In this document: piece after piece, positions 1-10,911 of the stretch
How positions within the stretch are numbered: position 1 is the first letter of the stretch
Layout: the number at the start of each line of letters is the position of its first letter
Origin: Gigantopelta aegis
Taxonomy: Eukaryota; Mollusca; Gastropoda; Neomphalida; Peltospiridae
Direction: 5' to 3'
DNA length: 64,000 nucleotides
Assembly (NCBI RefSeq): GCF_016097555.1
Contig: NC_054699.1
Location: 5,135,673 to 5,199,672 of the forward strand
The notes under the pieces: generated by a model
The model's input: only the letters and a program-made list of their open reading frames with translations
Database searches by the model: none
Told to the model about the DNA's origin: nothing
Translations under genes and position numbers: made by a program

Positions 1-30
1 GTCTTGATTGGTTAAAGCAGGAAAACTATT

Positions 31-636
31 GTTTTATCAATCTAATTAAAATTAGCTCCACTATTACATGTGGATCTAACACCAGCCAGTTGGAGCTCAT
101 GTCCACCAATCAAAACCTTACTTGCAGAATCCTGCCAGTGATTTAAAAATAATTTGAAAACATTCCGAATTATCCTGAGGGTATACGACATGTTTCGTGT
201 GAATTACGAATGCCTTAAAACATGTTTTATTTTATAAAATAAATAATTTTTAATGTAAAATTGAAGACTGATACGTATTGGTATGGTTCGCTGTACTGCG
301 GCCACTAAACTAGACTCGCCCGATATTTTTAGAATTTGTATGCTCCCAAATAACGTTATAAAAGGCGAAGTGTGATTGGTCAATATTTAAATTATTATTT
401 ACAGACGAAATGTTACCTGGACATTGGGGACTACGCAGTGTTGTTAGCAATCCGATTAAAATTAGTTCTACTGGTCTAAATAAGGCATTCGTAATTCACA
501 TAAAATTATTTTTAAATCACTGGCAGGATTCTGCAAGTAAGATTTTGATTGGTGGACATGAGCTCCAACTGGCTGGTGTTAGATCCACATGTAATAGTGG
601 AGCTAATTTTAATTAGATTGTTGTTTTATGTGTATA
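31..636. mobile_element. Foldback/MITE-like inverted-repeat element
   Basis: The sequence at about 31-157 reappears as its reverse complement at about 503-636, including the stretch around GGATCTAACACCAGCCAG. The arms are roughly 125 bp and near identical, with a ~40-bp interruption at the inner end of the left arm, after which GTGAATTACGAATGCCTTA (about 200-218) pairs with the complement at about 483-501. The ~250-bp core has no recognisable coding capacity. Long terminal inverted repeats around a short non-coding core fit a foldback or MITE element. A clear target duplication was not identified, so the class is unassigned. The small open frame at 410-616 lies inside the element and is not a gene. 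Confidence 0.7.
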
Positions 637-2000
637 GCACTCGTGTGTACATGTAGGATTAGTTCTACAGATTAGCGTAACAACCGGCAAAACTAAGTTC
701 CGTTTTTAAAACAAAATTATTGACATCTGTACTTCGTTTTTTTATTGATGGGGGTTGGGAGATTCGCGAAAATAAATGTTCGCGAATTGACCCATTTTCA
801 TTAAATCGCGAAAATTTGATCCCGCGAAAATAAAGCATTCTACAGTAGTTAATTTTCCATCTATGAAATTCTGAAACCTCAAATTTGTAAAGAACTTGAT
901 TTGTATTGTTATTTTGACATATTTATAAGGTGGTAAGTTAGATTTTAGACAAATTTGTAGTTTTATGCAAAATATTAACTAAATTTGAAGAAAAACTTTA
1001 GCAAAGACATAATTAAATTTGTTGTTACTATTGTGCCTTCTGTTCTTATTTATACATAACAATAAGCTTGTTAAATATATATTTAGATCTCCAGATCAAA
1101 TTTTGTTTAAATAATCACTTAGTTTGCTCTCATGAAGAGCATTTTGAGTTCATACTAGATTCAGAACCAATTTTTTTCAGATTTGATTATCTGCCTTGGA
1201 TTAAGTTGATAATTTATTTTATTGTTAAAGCTGTATTACCCAATGTTACTAGCTAAATAAAATGCTGGATCACAGATTGTAGGAATATATCCAATATACA
1301 TTTTGTATTCATCTGGATTAGAAAATAATGCAAGAAAATAGATGTTTGGGTATTTATGTCATTTAACATCGGGGGGTTTTCAGTAATTAATCAAAAGTAA
1401 ATGTGTGAAAGCTGCATGATAATTCCAGATATCACAACTATTAAAACCTCCAACTACAGTAAATAAATATAAATAAATATAAATAAAATATAGTTAGGAA
1501 TATTGGTGGCTGCCAATGGTTTTGATGGTTCATTATGAAAATCAGCATGGTCGATGGATTTGAAATTCCCACACCTGGTAACATGAAGAAACCCACACCC
1601 AGCATACAGGATTTCCTTCCAACACTAATGTTCAGGACATTAAGTTAATACTTCATACAGGTACAGTCATGTTGGTCTTTCCTTCCTCAGACAGTGTATT
1701 TTTTAATACTGATATTTCTTTGATGTGCCTGTTAAGGTCTTCATAATCTAGGAGTCAGTCAAGTGCATGTGTTTTAATGGAATTCTTTAAAGAGGTAGAG
1801 GTACTCTGACTATCTTTGTTGTCTCTACATATATACCTGAGTACACCCCCCGACAGTAAATATCTTCAGGAGTTTTATTTTAAAATATTTTGTTGTTTAA
1901 TATGATATATTGCATCTGCACAAAACTGTTTGCAATATATATGCCTGATGAGGTGTACATTATATTAGGTTGCACTGTAGAAACAACAGTTTCAGTTAGG
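637..2000. other. Intergenic, AT-rich, no gene seen
   Basis: No coding exon or RNA gene is recognisable. At about 765-835 there is a small cluster of GCGAAAATAAA / TTCGCGAA motifs that looks like a fragment of a dispersed repeat. A short TAAATAAATA run lies near 1460-1490. Confidence 0.5.
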
Positions 2001-2560
2001 TTGTCAGTTTATGTCACAATACACCAGATACTGGTTGTCATAAAGACACATAGCTGGACACTTTTTGAAAAAAAGTATGTTATCAGTATAGGTAGTACTA
2101 AACCAAATAACTTCCGGCTGGGTCAAAGTTCGATGTGCACCCAACTTTTGATAGAGAAGTGAACACCACAGGTCCTGTGATTGGTAATAAATGTGAGTGT
2201 GTTGGCTGTAAAAAAAAAGTTTCATCTGGTTGAACAAATATGCAATTTTATTTCATCTAGTACCACTGAGTCAAGTAGCATTGTGCTTGAAACATGTATC
2301 GGGTACCTGTAAAAAAAAGTACTCGAATTTTGTGCGAAACTAGGGTAGTCATAGACGCTACCCGTTATCTCAGAAATGAGCAGCTTGACCCCCATTTTTT
2401 TCTGATTCACTTTAAGAGTGAGGGGTGGTAGTATTTATATCCGTGGCGTTATTTCGATTGATACGCTACAGGTAGGAGTTTTAGCCACATATGTTACTAT
2501 TGTCGTCTATGGGATTTGATTTGGTAGTATACACCCTTAAAGAAATTCCATCACAATAGT
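2000..2560. other. Probable dispersed repeat fragment, no gene assigned
   Basis: Contains two overlapping short minus-strand open frames (2004-2237 and 2222-2410) separated by runs of A, with no recognisable domain. Base composition is more balanced than the flanks. It looks like an old repeat rather than a host gene, but nothing in this window matches it. Confidence 0.3.
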
Positions 2561-2740
2561 CTACGAATGTTCCCATCTCTACCACATCGAACTGTGACTG
2601 GTGTACTATATCTCCTCCTTGGAACATTACCCATGTGTGCAGAGCTTCACAGAAGACAACTCAGTTTCCTCTATCTTTGTCAAGCGTCCTGGTCCGGTCC
2701 GCGTTTACCAACACCCATCGCTAAAACGATGTTAATACTG

Positions 2741-2850
2741 ATAGGCATTACGTTCATAGTATGATTTACCAGTGAATAATGTGTAAAATATATAGGCATT
2801 ACGTCCATAGTATGACATACCAGTGAATAATATGTAAAATATATAGGCAT
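2741..2850. repeat. Two-copy tandem duplication, ~51-bp unit
   Basis: ATAGGCATTACGTTCATAGT and the following ~30 bases are repeated once with few changes (ATAGGCATTACGTCCATAGT), followed by a third start at ATAGGCATATATATT. Confidence 0.7.
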
Positions 2851-3190
2851 ATATATTTTTAATGAATTAATTCTTAATTAACACAATTTATACACTCAAA
2901 ATTGTTTATAATTGTTATGCATGGATTATAAATACTATTCACTACAGGAGACTCAGAAAAATGTAGCATAGGCCTACCTATCGCAGATCGAATGTAATAA
3001 TTGAAAACATATTCTAACAACAGGGGCTTAAAAACTAATAAAAATCAAATGATTTTGCCTTGTTGATCTGACACGTGTTAGGTTATGTGACATGGACCGA
3101 ATTTTAAGTCAATTCCTACGAGTCATGCGGACCCGATATCGATAATTTTAAGGAATAAACAAAAACGACATTGTAAAATTAATGGTTTTA

Positions 3191-3348
3191 GCTGGCTTGT
3201 AGCCAGAGATGAAAAAAAAAACCAAAAAACCGCCGAGGCAAACCCAGACTTGTAAAATAAATGTCAGTGTAATGGGAAAAAATAAAATAAATCTGGGGAA
3301 ATTCCAGACTAGGCAAGCGCCTCGTCTGCCTCATGCTGGCTACGCCAT
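3191..3348. mobile_element. Non-autonomous hAT-like MITE with 8-bp TSD
   Basis: A 158-bp insert is flanked by the perfect 8-bp direct repeat TGGTTTTA (3183-3190 and 3349-3356). Its ends are partly inverted: GTAGCCAGAGATGA inside the left end and, on the opposite strand, GTAGCCAGCATGA inside the right end. The host sequence has a paralogue at about 37330-37500 that lacks the insert and reads straight through TTGGTTTTAAGGG. Eight-base duplications are typical of hAT elements. There is no coding capacity, so the element would depend on a transposase in trans. Confidence 0.75.
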
Positions 3349-3540
3349 TGGTTTTAGGGGTGTGTAAAGTTTTGTATTTAGATACCTATATCAAGTACTT
3401 GTCTGAACTTTATTGTTAACGAAAATGTTCTCGAATTGTGAAGAAAACGCTCACAAATGAACGACAAGCGAACGACAACAAATCGGATGTTGATTGCGCG
3501 AACCGTGTACGAGAAAACAAACTGAACGGAGTTGTCTATG
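3349..3540 (+). repeat. Dispersed repeat, copy 1 (paralogue at 37330)
   Basis: About 190 bp, including ATGAACGACAAGCGAACGAC and GCGAACCGTGTACGAGAAAA, is closely repeated at 37330-37500. The shared block is non-coding. It was the target of the MITE at 3191-3348. Confidence 0.75.
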
Positions 3541-4259
3541 CCACGAATCCGGAATAATTTAATATCGCTGTATATAATTACTAATTTGCAGGGGACAGTT
3601 AATGAGGAATAGACGCCTTCGGAGTTCCGAACTACGCATGCGCGACATTTCGGAAATAGGAGCGTTTAAAGGTCAATATTTCCTAGGAATGGCTTGTTTA
3701 TGTTGAAAATACATTGCCTGTGTCTGTTAATTAAATAGATTGTTCTGTAATTAAGACATATATTTTGGATAAATACTTGCAAGATGTCATTTGAACTTTG
3801 TAAACCTATATGAATAAAATGTGAAAAACGTTTGTCTTAACTAGAATATTTATAAACTTGAATTTATTGATTATTGATTATTGAGGTTTGGGGTTTGATT
3901 TTGTTTGCTATGTGGTGTTGATCATTTACTAAGTGTCCTTACAAGCGAGTGTTAAAGGCACTGTCCTGAGTTTCCTGCATTGTAAGATGCTTCCGACTAA
4001 TAAAATATTTTATTTAGAATATCCGTCGCTGTGTATTCAATGTCTTTCTGGTCGTTTTAATGTGTGTAAGAAACTCAAACTGGATTTTGTCTTCAAATAA
4101 TTTCGTACGTACGAAATGTTTGGGTTTTTTTAGAAAATAAAATGAATTTGCTTTTATCCCACTGCCCGTTTTCGTTTCTCCCATTTCATTTCTTCCCAAT
4201 CTGGCAAATCCTCCTATCTTTCAACTTCTTTCACTGTCCACCTCCACATCCCAGTCCAG

Positions 4260-4785
4260 ACAGGTGCTTGTCTCATGTGGCTATCTGTGCCACACACCTG
4301 CCATTCCCCATTAGCGTTTAGCTGTGGGCTTAGTCTGGCCACTTCGGGGAGTGTTCAGTAGTTACTTCTGGCATTGTTAAGAGGCACTTGTAACCTCCTA
4401 CTATGCACCCCTACTACCGGCGGTCGTTAGTTAGTGTCGTGAGTCTGACCAGCTTTATTAGCGGCAGAGGACGAGGATGTCAGGTGGGTGCAGGGAAATG
4501 CACAGAGTTTGCACCCGTGGAGGAAATTGAGACAGGTAGGCGATGGTGTGGACAGCTCAGAAGACAGAGTCGGAGGAAACTGACAGAAAGGGTCGAAACA
4601 GAATGAAATCGTTGGAGACTTTGGAAAGTGTTTCATATTAAGATATATGAGAATGATAGGCAGAGGGTGATAGATGAGAAAGATGAATGAATGTGGGAGC
4701 CAGCTTTACTGGGATTTGAACCACTGTCGTCAGCTTGATTGTCCAGCAGCTTATCAACCACGGAGCTCACAAGAAAATGAAATTT
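4260..4785 (-). mobile_element. tRNA-derived SINE, second family (longer type)
   Basis: On the minus strand the head at about 4690-4780 reads like a tRNA. An A-box-like TGAGCTCCGTGGTTGA is followed about 35 bases later by a perfect B box, GGTTCAAATCC. A ~450-bp non-tRNA body follows, with a balanced base composition unlike the AT-rich flanks. This arrangement is that of a Pol III-transcribed SINE. The short frames at 4403-4606 and 4427-4636 fall in the body and are not genes. No second copy was seen in the window, so the 3' limit is approximate. Confidence 0.55.
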
Positions 4786-4958
4786 GACCTAGTACAAATA
4801 CCACAACGACCAGAAACACGTTTAATATACAGCCACTAATATTTTATGCAGAAAATATACTTGATAAATAAGTCTCTGTAGTGGATAACATCTTAAAAAT
4901 GGTAGCAAATGCAGGACTGTCCCTTTAAGGGGGCGGTTTTGGATGAGTGTGTGTCGAC

Positions 4959-5006
4959 CCCCCCCCCCCCCCCGCTCAAGCAACTTAAAACAAATACAAA
5001 GAAGCA

Positions 5007-5080
<74 letters not shown>
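4959..5080. repeat. Poly-C tract and (TC)n(CA)n microsatellite
   Basis: A C-run at about 4959-4974, then about 30 TC units from 5009 and a short CA run ending at 5080. Confidence 0.95.
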
Positions 5081-5081
<1 letters not shown>

Positions 5082-5126
5082 TGTATATAGACAGAAACAC
5101 ACAGATTCTCTGGAACAGTCTGCACA

Positions 5127-5512
5127 ATGTATGTATGTATTTATGTATGTATCATATGTATGTATGTATGTATGTATTGTATGTATTGTATGTATGTATG
5201 TATGTATGTATGTATGTATGTATGTATGTATGTATGTATGTATGTATGTATAAATGTATGTGTGTATGTATGTGTGTATGTATGTATGTATGTATGTATG
5301 TATGTGTATATGTGTGTATGTATGTATTGTATGTATGTATATATGTATGTATGTATGTATTGTATGTATGTATGTATGTATGTATGTATAAATGTGTGTG
5401 TATGTATGTATGTATGTATGTATGTATGTATGTATGTGTATATGTATGTATGTATGTATGCATGTATATATGTGTGTTTGTATGTATGTATGTATCTATA
5501 TATGTATGTATA
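5127..5512. repeat. (ATGT)n microsatellite, ~385 bp
   Basis: A long, imperfect ATGT tetranucleotide tract with interspersed TTGT and TATATG variants. It is open in all frames and so generates spurious Met-Tyr-Val-Cys and Ile-His-Thr-Tyr reading frames on both strands. Confidence 0.97.
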
Positions 5513-5794
5513 CTGCTGGTGCTTACAAAACAAATCCCACTTTTTAAATTAGAATAGTAGAACACGTATGCGATGTAGAACATTGAAGTTTTGCTAATAA
5601 CAATTATTATTACCCATATGGTTAAAAATATATTGGTACATATCAAAGTGATACTTCCCACTAGAACGCCAAGTGTGACATATCACTTCGACGTAAGGTG
5701 ATGACGTCATCGATTGGCACGCTACAATCTTGCAGGAATGTCAACCGAAAGAGCTGAGTGATATAAATTAAGATCGATTATGTGTAATAAATAG

Positions 5795-5950
5795 GATATT
5801 AAACTCGCTACCAGTTCGTATCATATTTATGTCCCTCGTGAAATAATTTTCAATGTCACTCGCTAAAACTGGTGAAAGACTAAAAATTATTTCACCCGGG
5901 ATATATATATGATACGAAATGAAGGCTCGTTTAATATCCCATAATTATAT
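5795..5950. mobile_element. Palindromic MITE-like element
   Basis: Ends are inverted: AATAGGATATTAAAC at about 5789-5803 against GTTTAATATCCCATAATT at about 5930-5947. Inside, the arms continue with CGTATCATAT against ATATGATACG and AAATAATTTT against AAAATTATTT. The centre lies near 5865. The layout resembles the palindromes at 25934-26077 and about 22498-22885, and all three contain motifs around GATAT/CGTATC. Confidence 0.6.
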
Positions 5951-6540
5951 TATGTTGTCTTCTGAGTGTAATTTGTTTTTCACACGACTTACTTTTAAAA
6001 TTGAACATAAACGTAATGTCAAAATATGCTATACGCCTACTATTTATTACGTACTCAGCATTTTTTATATGTACTAAAACATTAGTCGATTGTCCTATTA
6101 TTTTATTTTCTTGTAACCCATGTTGTTGTTGTGTTGTTGTTTTATTTTGTGGGGTTTTATTTTAGACTATTATACACTATTATTTCTTCGAGTGTTCATT
6201 TTGCTCCCAACAATTCCAGATTTCTCGACTTTCTCGGAGAAACAGTTCTATATGTATTGAATATGCCATACACCTGCAGTCGTGGGATCTAAAAAAGGAA
6301 ATATTAAAATGTTGGAGGCAAAATACATTCCTGAAGAAATAAAGAAGAGTATTTTTAAAAAAGAGGAAAATAACAGTTGAACAATCGATTACTGTTTTTA
6401 GTACTTACAGTAAATGTTGGTATAGCTTTTTTGACGCCACGTTTTGAATCATGCGTTATTGTAAACATAAGTCGTGTAACAAAATGAACATTTTGTCGTC
6501 AATACAGAACATAATGAACTGGTTTTGTGCAATATTCAGT

Positions 6541-6803
6541 TATCTGCAATGAACACTTTGCCGATATTCAACTCCAAAGTGAGAAGTTTTCTAAAAAAAA
6601 CAGCACTCGGCCGATATATAAATATTAAGGTAGGACAAATTCATTCAGAGAGGAGTTACTTCATTCAAGGAGTTGCTTTTGGTGGACTGTCTGGAATTTA
6701 TTTGTCTAGAAAATATCTGATTATATCTGTACAGTCGGTGCACATTTTCGCAGGATTTTTTCTTAATTTTAAAAACAAAAAATGCGAACCAGGAAGTAAA
6801 TGA
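6541..6803 (+). CDS. Small unrecognised open frame with hydrophobic segments (doubtful)
   Basis: From the internal ATG near 6549 the frame begins MNTLPIFNSKVRSFLKK, which is basic and amphipathic. It then runs through a Gly-rich hydrophobic segment (FIQGVAFGGLSGIYL) and a second hydrophobic stretch. A possible splice donor, AAG followed by GTAGGA, occurs about 80 bases after the ATG. No family was recognised. The length is near what chance allows in AT-rich DNA, so this is listed only as a candidate small membrane or mitochondrial protein. Confidence 0.15.
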
Positions 6804-7330
6804 CGTATATGTTTCAATTTCCGCTGATAAAAGTAGGAAACATTGACCTGTGACCTCTCCCAGAATTCATTGCGGAAATATAAAATAATATAATACAGTT
6901 ACCATTAATCAAACTTGTGAAATCTGTGAGGTATAAAGCTATTAAATATTAAGTGTCAACAAAGTCTACATTTTCATGGGGTGGCTACATGTTTGGTTAA
7001 CCTTGCGGTCACTCAAATATTAAATTATTGTAAAATAAAAAATTCCATTGATAACATATACATTGGTGTAATGCGTCATGTTCTGGGAGAATGCATAATC
7101 CAACGGAAACGGTGTGCAGCTCGGTATTGTGTAGTATTTTCCTTCCTGAGGAATTGTAATTTCCCTTCTCCGGGAATTCATCTCGCCTCGTCGTACATGG
7201 TTAACATGAGACACATGCTACGAAATGTTTTTATCACGAGGTGACTGCCGTGCAGCCAAACTGTATCACATGCTGGGAATTTCCATCAGAGACAAGATTT
7301 CTTACACGTAATGGCTGCCAGGAAAATATT
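6804..7330. other. Intergenic, nothing recognised
   Basis: No exon, RNA gene or clear repeat is visible. Short overlapping frames on both strands (6981-7244, 7020-7214) have no recognisable domain. Confidence 0.4.
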
Positions 7331-7333
7331 GTA

Positions 7334-7362
7334 AACACACACACACACACACAATCACACAA

Positions 7363-7395
<33 letters not shown>

Positions 7396-7421
7396 ACCAC
7401 CACCACCACCACCACCACCAC
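7334..7421. repeat. Compound (CA)n-(ACC)n microsatellite
   Basis: CA units with two ATCACAC interruptions run to about 7394, followed by about nine ACC units. It abuts the start of the hAT-like element at 7422. Confidence 0.95.
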
Positions 7422-8480
7422 CAGAGGCGGATTCAGAGGGGAGTGATGACCAGGGGGCGGGTCCCCCAGCATTTTTCTAGTGCCCTCAACATGATCAAGT
7501 GCCCTTTTTGTTTGTATAAGAATTGTTTTGCACGTAAGCATTTTTAGCTGCATGAAGTTAAGTTGTGCGGGTGCCATTTGAAAAGGGGGGGGGGGGGGGG
7601 AGGGGGCACTGAGCAGTTTCTAAGTCGGACACGCCATCCTCGCTTTGATTTGTTAATTAAAATATATATTAACGAGCTTGACATGTATTTTTGAACTGAT
7701 ATTGTGGTAAAGTTATCTAAAAGATGGCTGTCAATTGTTTGGGTAGGGGCGCAATTTCAGTGCTTGTCATAGGCGCTCTTTTCCGTAGATACGCCACTGG
7801 TTGTGCGTGTATGCGCAAACTTGCAGATGTGTGTCTGTGTTACTGAGTCTAACGCAAGTAATAAGTGCCTTAAAGTTGCGTGATCAAAGTTGCATAATGA
7901 TAGCCCACTAGTTCTTGCTTTGAAATTGTATAGATTTTCTAAATTACAAATGAACAATAGCCTCTGTCAGTTTATGTATATCTGCCCTACCTAGACAGCT
8001 GTCCCTAGAATAGCGCCCTTTACACTATACTTTACAAATGCCCCTTTGTATCGGTTTTTTTTTTTTTTTTTTTTTTTATTATTTTTTGTTTTTTTATGTA
8101 GAATTGCCCTACCTAGACAGAGCCGTCCATAGAATAGTTCCTGTTAAAGGTATAATTTTCAAGTGCTCCTTTGCATCGTTTTTATGTATAGCTGCCCTAC
8201 CAAGACCAATCCGTCCTAGAATAGTGCCTTTTAAAGTTCTAATTTACAAGTGCTTACAAGTGACCCTTTGTATCGTTTTTGTTTTGTTTTATAGGCTATA
8301 TCTGCCATACCTAGACAGATCCGTCCCTAGAATGGTGCCTTTTTAAAAAAAAAGGTGATAAAAATCAAAATACAATGAAATTTATGAAAGTCATACTCAT
8401 ATACGAAACAAAGTTGATTCTGTGTTTTTTCCCAGGGTCCCCTTCCCCGTTCTCCCGCCCCAGATCAACGTTAAAATTCA
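7422..8480 (+). mobile_element. Non-autonomous hAT-like element, copy 1 (3' end lost)
   Basis: Starts CAGAGGCGGATTCAG, the same terminus as the complete copy at 9094-10165, and follows that copy closely for the first ~150 bp. It then carries a MITE (7570-7799) and resumes at the matching point. Internally it holds about four imperfect copies (near 7976, 8095, 8186 and 8293) of a ~80-100-bp unit built on CTGCCCTACCTAGACAG and TGCCCCTTTGTATCG. The right terminus is not seen, so this copy is probably truncated near 8480. No transposase is encoded. Confidence 0.65.
7570..7799. mobile_element. 230-bp MITE nested in hAT-like element, 8-bp TSD
   Basis: Flanked by the perfect 8-bp repeat GTTGTGCG (7562-7569 and 7800-7807). 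The paralogous hAT copy at about 9235 lacks the insert. The right end, read on the opposite strand, is CAGTGGCGTATCTACGG, a classic hAT-type terminus. The left end is poorly preserved and is followed by a G-run near 7583-7600. Confidence 0.75.
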
Positions 8481-8956
8481 CGATTTAGTGCTTTAGATCT
8501 AAGAGTAACGACTTGAACTCTTCTAAATAATATTTTTGGGGTTATAAACCTCACTTGCTTTTGTGTCTTGCTAGCAGCCCGATCCGGCAGATTGCAGAGT
8601 ATAACAAACGAACATTTAGATTAATTTGCCGGACTAGTATTTCTGTCACTGCTACAAAAGGAATTACGTCTGGTAGGGATACAAGTCCTAGGGAAACAAC
8701 TACTTAAAAAACCCAGGTATGAATGTCCGGGTTTGACTATGGTTCCCTAGAAAATGGACGTCCGATAGGACTACTCTTCTTAGGAACCGAGGTTCGTAGT
8801 TCCAACGGAATTCCGTTCATTATACACCGGTAAGCCGAAAAATAAATGTCCCGGGAACGTAGATGGATCTAATTGATTTGCATGTTCTTCATTGCTGTAT
8901 GAGCCGTGTTTTCTTTAACAACGAAATGAGGAAGCGTACTCGTGTACGATTAAAAG

Positions 8957-9093
8957 GGGGCGGGACGTAGCCCAGCGGTAAAGCGTCCGCCTGATATGCG
9001 GTCGGTCTAGCATCGACCCTCGTCGGTAGGCCCATTAAGTTATATCTCGTTTCAGCCAGTGCACCACGACTGGTATATCAAATGCCGTTGTAT
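8957..9093 (+). mobile_element. SINE family A, 5' part (split by hAT insertion)
   Basis: tRNA-derived head of the window's most abundant SINE. An A-box TAGCCCAGCGG is followed by a weakened B-box region (GGTCTAGCATCGACCC). The unit then runs to the ACGACTGGTATATCAAATGCC stretch and stops abruptly at the hAT-like element that begins at 9094. The rest of the same SINE resumes at 10166. Confidence 0.9.
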
Positions 9094-10165
9094 CAGAGGC
9101 GGATTCAGAGGGGTGGGCGGAATCAGGAGGACGCGTCCCCCCAAATGTTTCAAGCGCCCTCAAAATGTTCAAGTGCCCTTTTTGTTTGTATAAACATTGT
9201 TTTGCACGTAAGCATTTCTGGCTGCATGAAGTTAAGTTATGCGTGTATGCTCAAGCTTGCAGATGTGTGTCTGTGTTACTGAGTTTCATGGGGGTTCACA
9301 CCATTCTCTAACGCGAGTAATGAGCGCCGTAAAGTTGTGTGATCAAAGTTGCATAATGATAGACGAATAGTTTTTGCTTTGAAATTGTATAGATTTTCAA
9401 AATTACTAATGAACAATAGGCTCTGTCATTTCTATGTATATCTGCCCTACGTAGACAACTGTGTCTGGAATAGTGCCCTTTACAGCTATAATTTACAAAT
9501 GCCCCTTTGTATAATTTGTTTAAGTATAACTGCTCTACCTAGACAGAGCCGTCGCGAGAATAGTTCCAGTTAAAGTTATAATTTACAAATGCCCCTTTGT
9601 ATCGTTTTTTATATATAACTGCTCTACCTAGACAGAGCCGTCGCTAGAATAGTTCCAGTTAAAGTTATAATTTACAAATGCCCCTTTGTATCGGTTTCTT
9701 TCTTTCTTTTGTTTGTTGTTCTTCGGTTATAATACTATGCATAATAATGCTTAAAATATAGTTTTAAAATTATGGTTTAAAAAAGAAAAGAAAAGGCGTA
9801 TAAAGTCATCCAGTTTTTAAAATTTCCCCAGGGGGCGAATGCCCTCGAACCCCCTACACATCTCGTGCCATGATTAACAACGACCCTGATCATTAACCCA
9901 TTCCACTTTAAAAAAAATGCTCCGACGGGCCTCAAAGTTCATATAATAATCTTTATTAATGAAGCTAGCGCTACGGAACACTGCAGCTAGTCATTTAGTG
10001 TACACTTCCGTTCGTAAACTGTGATGTATACTGGAAATATTAAAACTTTTATTAAGATGCCCTTTTAACGAGCCAATGTGCTTCTTTTATCTTTATCTTG
10101 CCCCCCCCCCCCCCCCCCACTCTCCGCCCCTCCGCATCTCAGTATATGCCCTGGATCCGCCCGTG
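9094..10165 (+). mobile_element. Complete non-autonomous hAT-like element inserted in a SINE
   Basis: 1,072 bp bounded by the inverted ends CAGAGGCGGATTCAG (left) and, read on the opposite strand, CACGGGCGGATCCAG (right). The flanks GTTGTAT (9087-9093) and GTTATAT (10166-10172) look like a slightly decayed ~8-bp target duplication. It shares its 5' third and its CTGCCCTACCTAGACAG / TGCCCCTTTGTATCG unit (three copies here, about 9436-9690) with the element at 7422. No transposase is present. Short frames at 9082-9282 and 9349-9573 are internal and not genes. Confidence 0.8.
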
Positions 10166-10345
10166 GTTATATGCGCTATCCTGTCTGTGGGATGGTGTAT
10201 ATAAAAGATCCTTTCCTACTAATGGAAATATGTTGCGGGTTTCCTCTCTAAAACTATATGTCAAAATTACCACGTTTGCTATCCAATAGCCGATAATTAA
10301 CAAATCAATGTGCTCTAGTGGTGTTGTTAAAAAAAACTTTAACTT
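10166..10345 (+). mobile_element. SINE family A, 3' part (continuation of 8957-9093)
   Basis: Continues the consensus exactly where the 5' part stops (GCTATCCTGTCTGTGGGATGG, then the CTAATGGAAATATG and AATCAATGTGCTCTAGTGG blocks) and ends in an A-rich tail. A second tail-only fragment (CTCTAGTGGTGTCGTAAAGC) lies at about 10633-10665. Confidence 0.9.
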
Positions 10346-10632
10346 TTTTTTCATCATCTTCGCCAATATTGGAATCATCATCAGTATCATCATCATCGTC
10401 GACGCTGTCTACGTCGTCCAATTATTCGATGATATTTGTGTAATCTGGAACGAATATGGTGATACACTATCAGCTCGTCGTTACGTTTTGACTGCACACA
10501 CCGACAAACATGTAATGAGGCAATTAGCTAGTTCCGGGAAGGAGATATTCGTAACTGGTAAATACCAAGTTGTCCCACTACGTAGAATTCATTTTTTGAC
10601 CACTTATAGGCTACAAGTGTATCTACTTTCCG
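10346..10632 (+). other. Unassigned segment between two SINE tails
   Basis: An open frame (10308-10640) starts in the SINE tail and reads through an Ile/Val-rich stretch encoded by TCATCATCA repeats, then through ordinary-looking sequence with no recognised motif. It is probably not a gene. A poly-C run (about 10773-10796) lies a little further on. Confidence 0.25.
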
Positions 10633-10911
10633 AGCTCTAGTGGTGTCGTAAAGCAAAACAAACAAAGAAACACATCTCAGACGTATATGGTAATTACACA
10701 TTAAGCATTAAAACAACTCGGCCTGCAAGTGTTTATGTCCAGAGGAATATTTGGCTTTATATTTACTTCCTCCCCCCCCCCCCCCCCCCCCCCCCCACAC
10801 ACACACCGTATTATTTTTGTCGAGTACGCCTTTACTCTCCGTTCTTCGGGAACGAAAAATTACATGAATTCGGCGAAAATAACTTGATAGACAGGACTTA
10901 GATCCGCCCCT

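Noticed and set aside
4909..5661. Long open frames of Met-Tyr-Val-Cys, Ile-His-Thr-Tyr and Ser-Leu repeats on both strands
   Set aside because: They are translations of the (TC)n and (ATGT)n microsatellites, open in every frame.
7241..7577. Frames rich in Thr-His, Pro and Val-Cys
   Set aside because: They read through the (CA)n and (ACC)n microsatellite.
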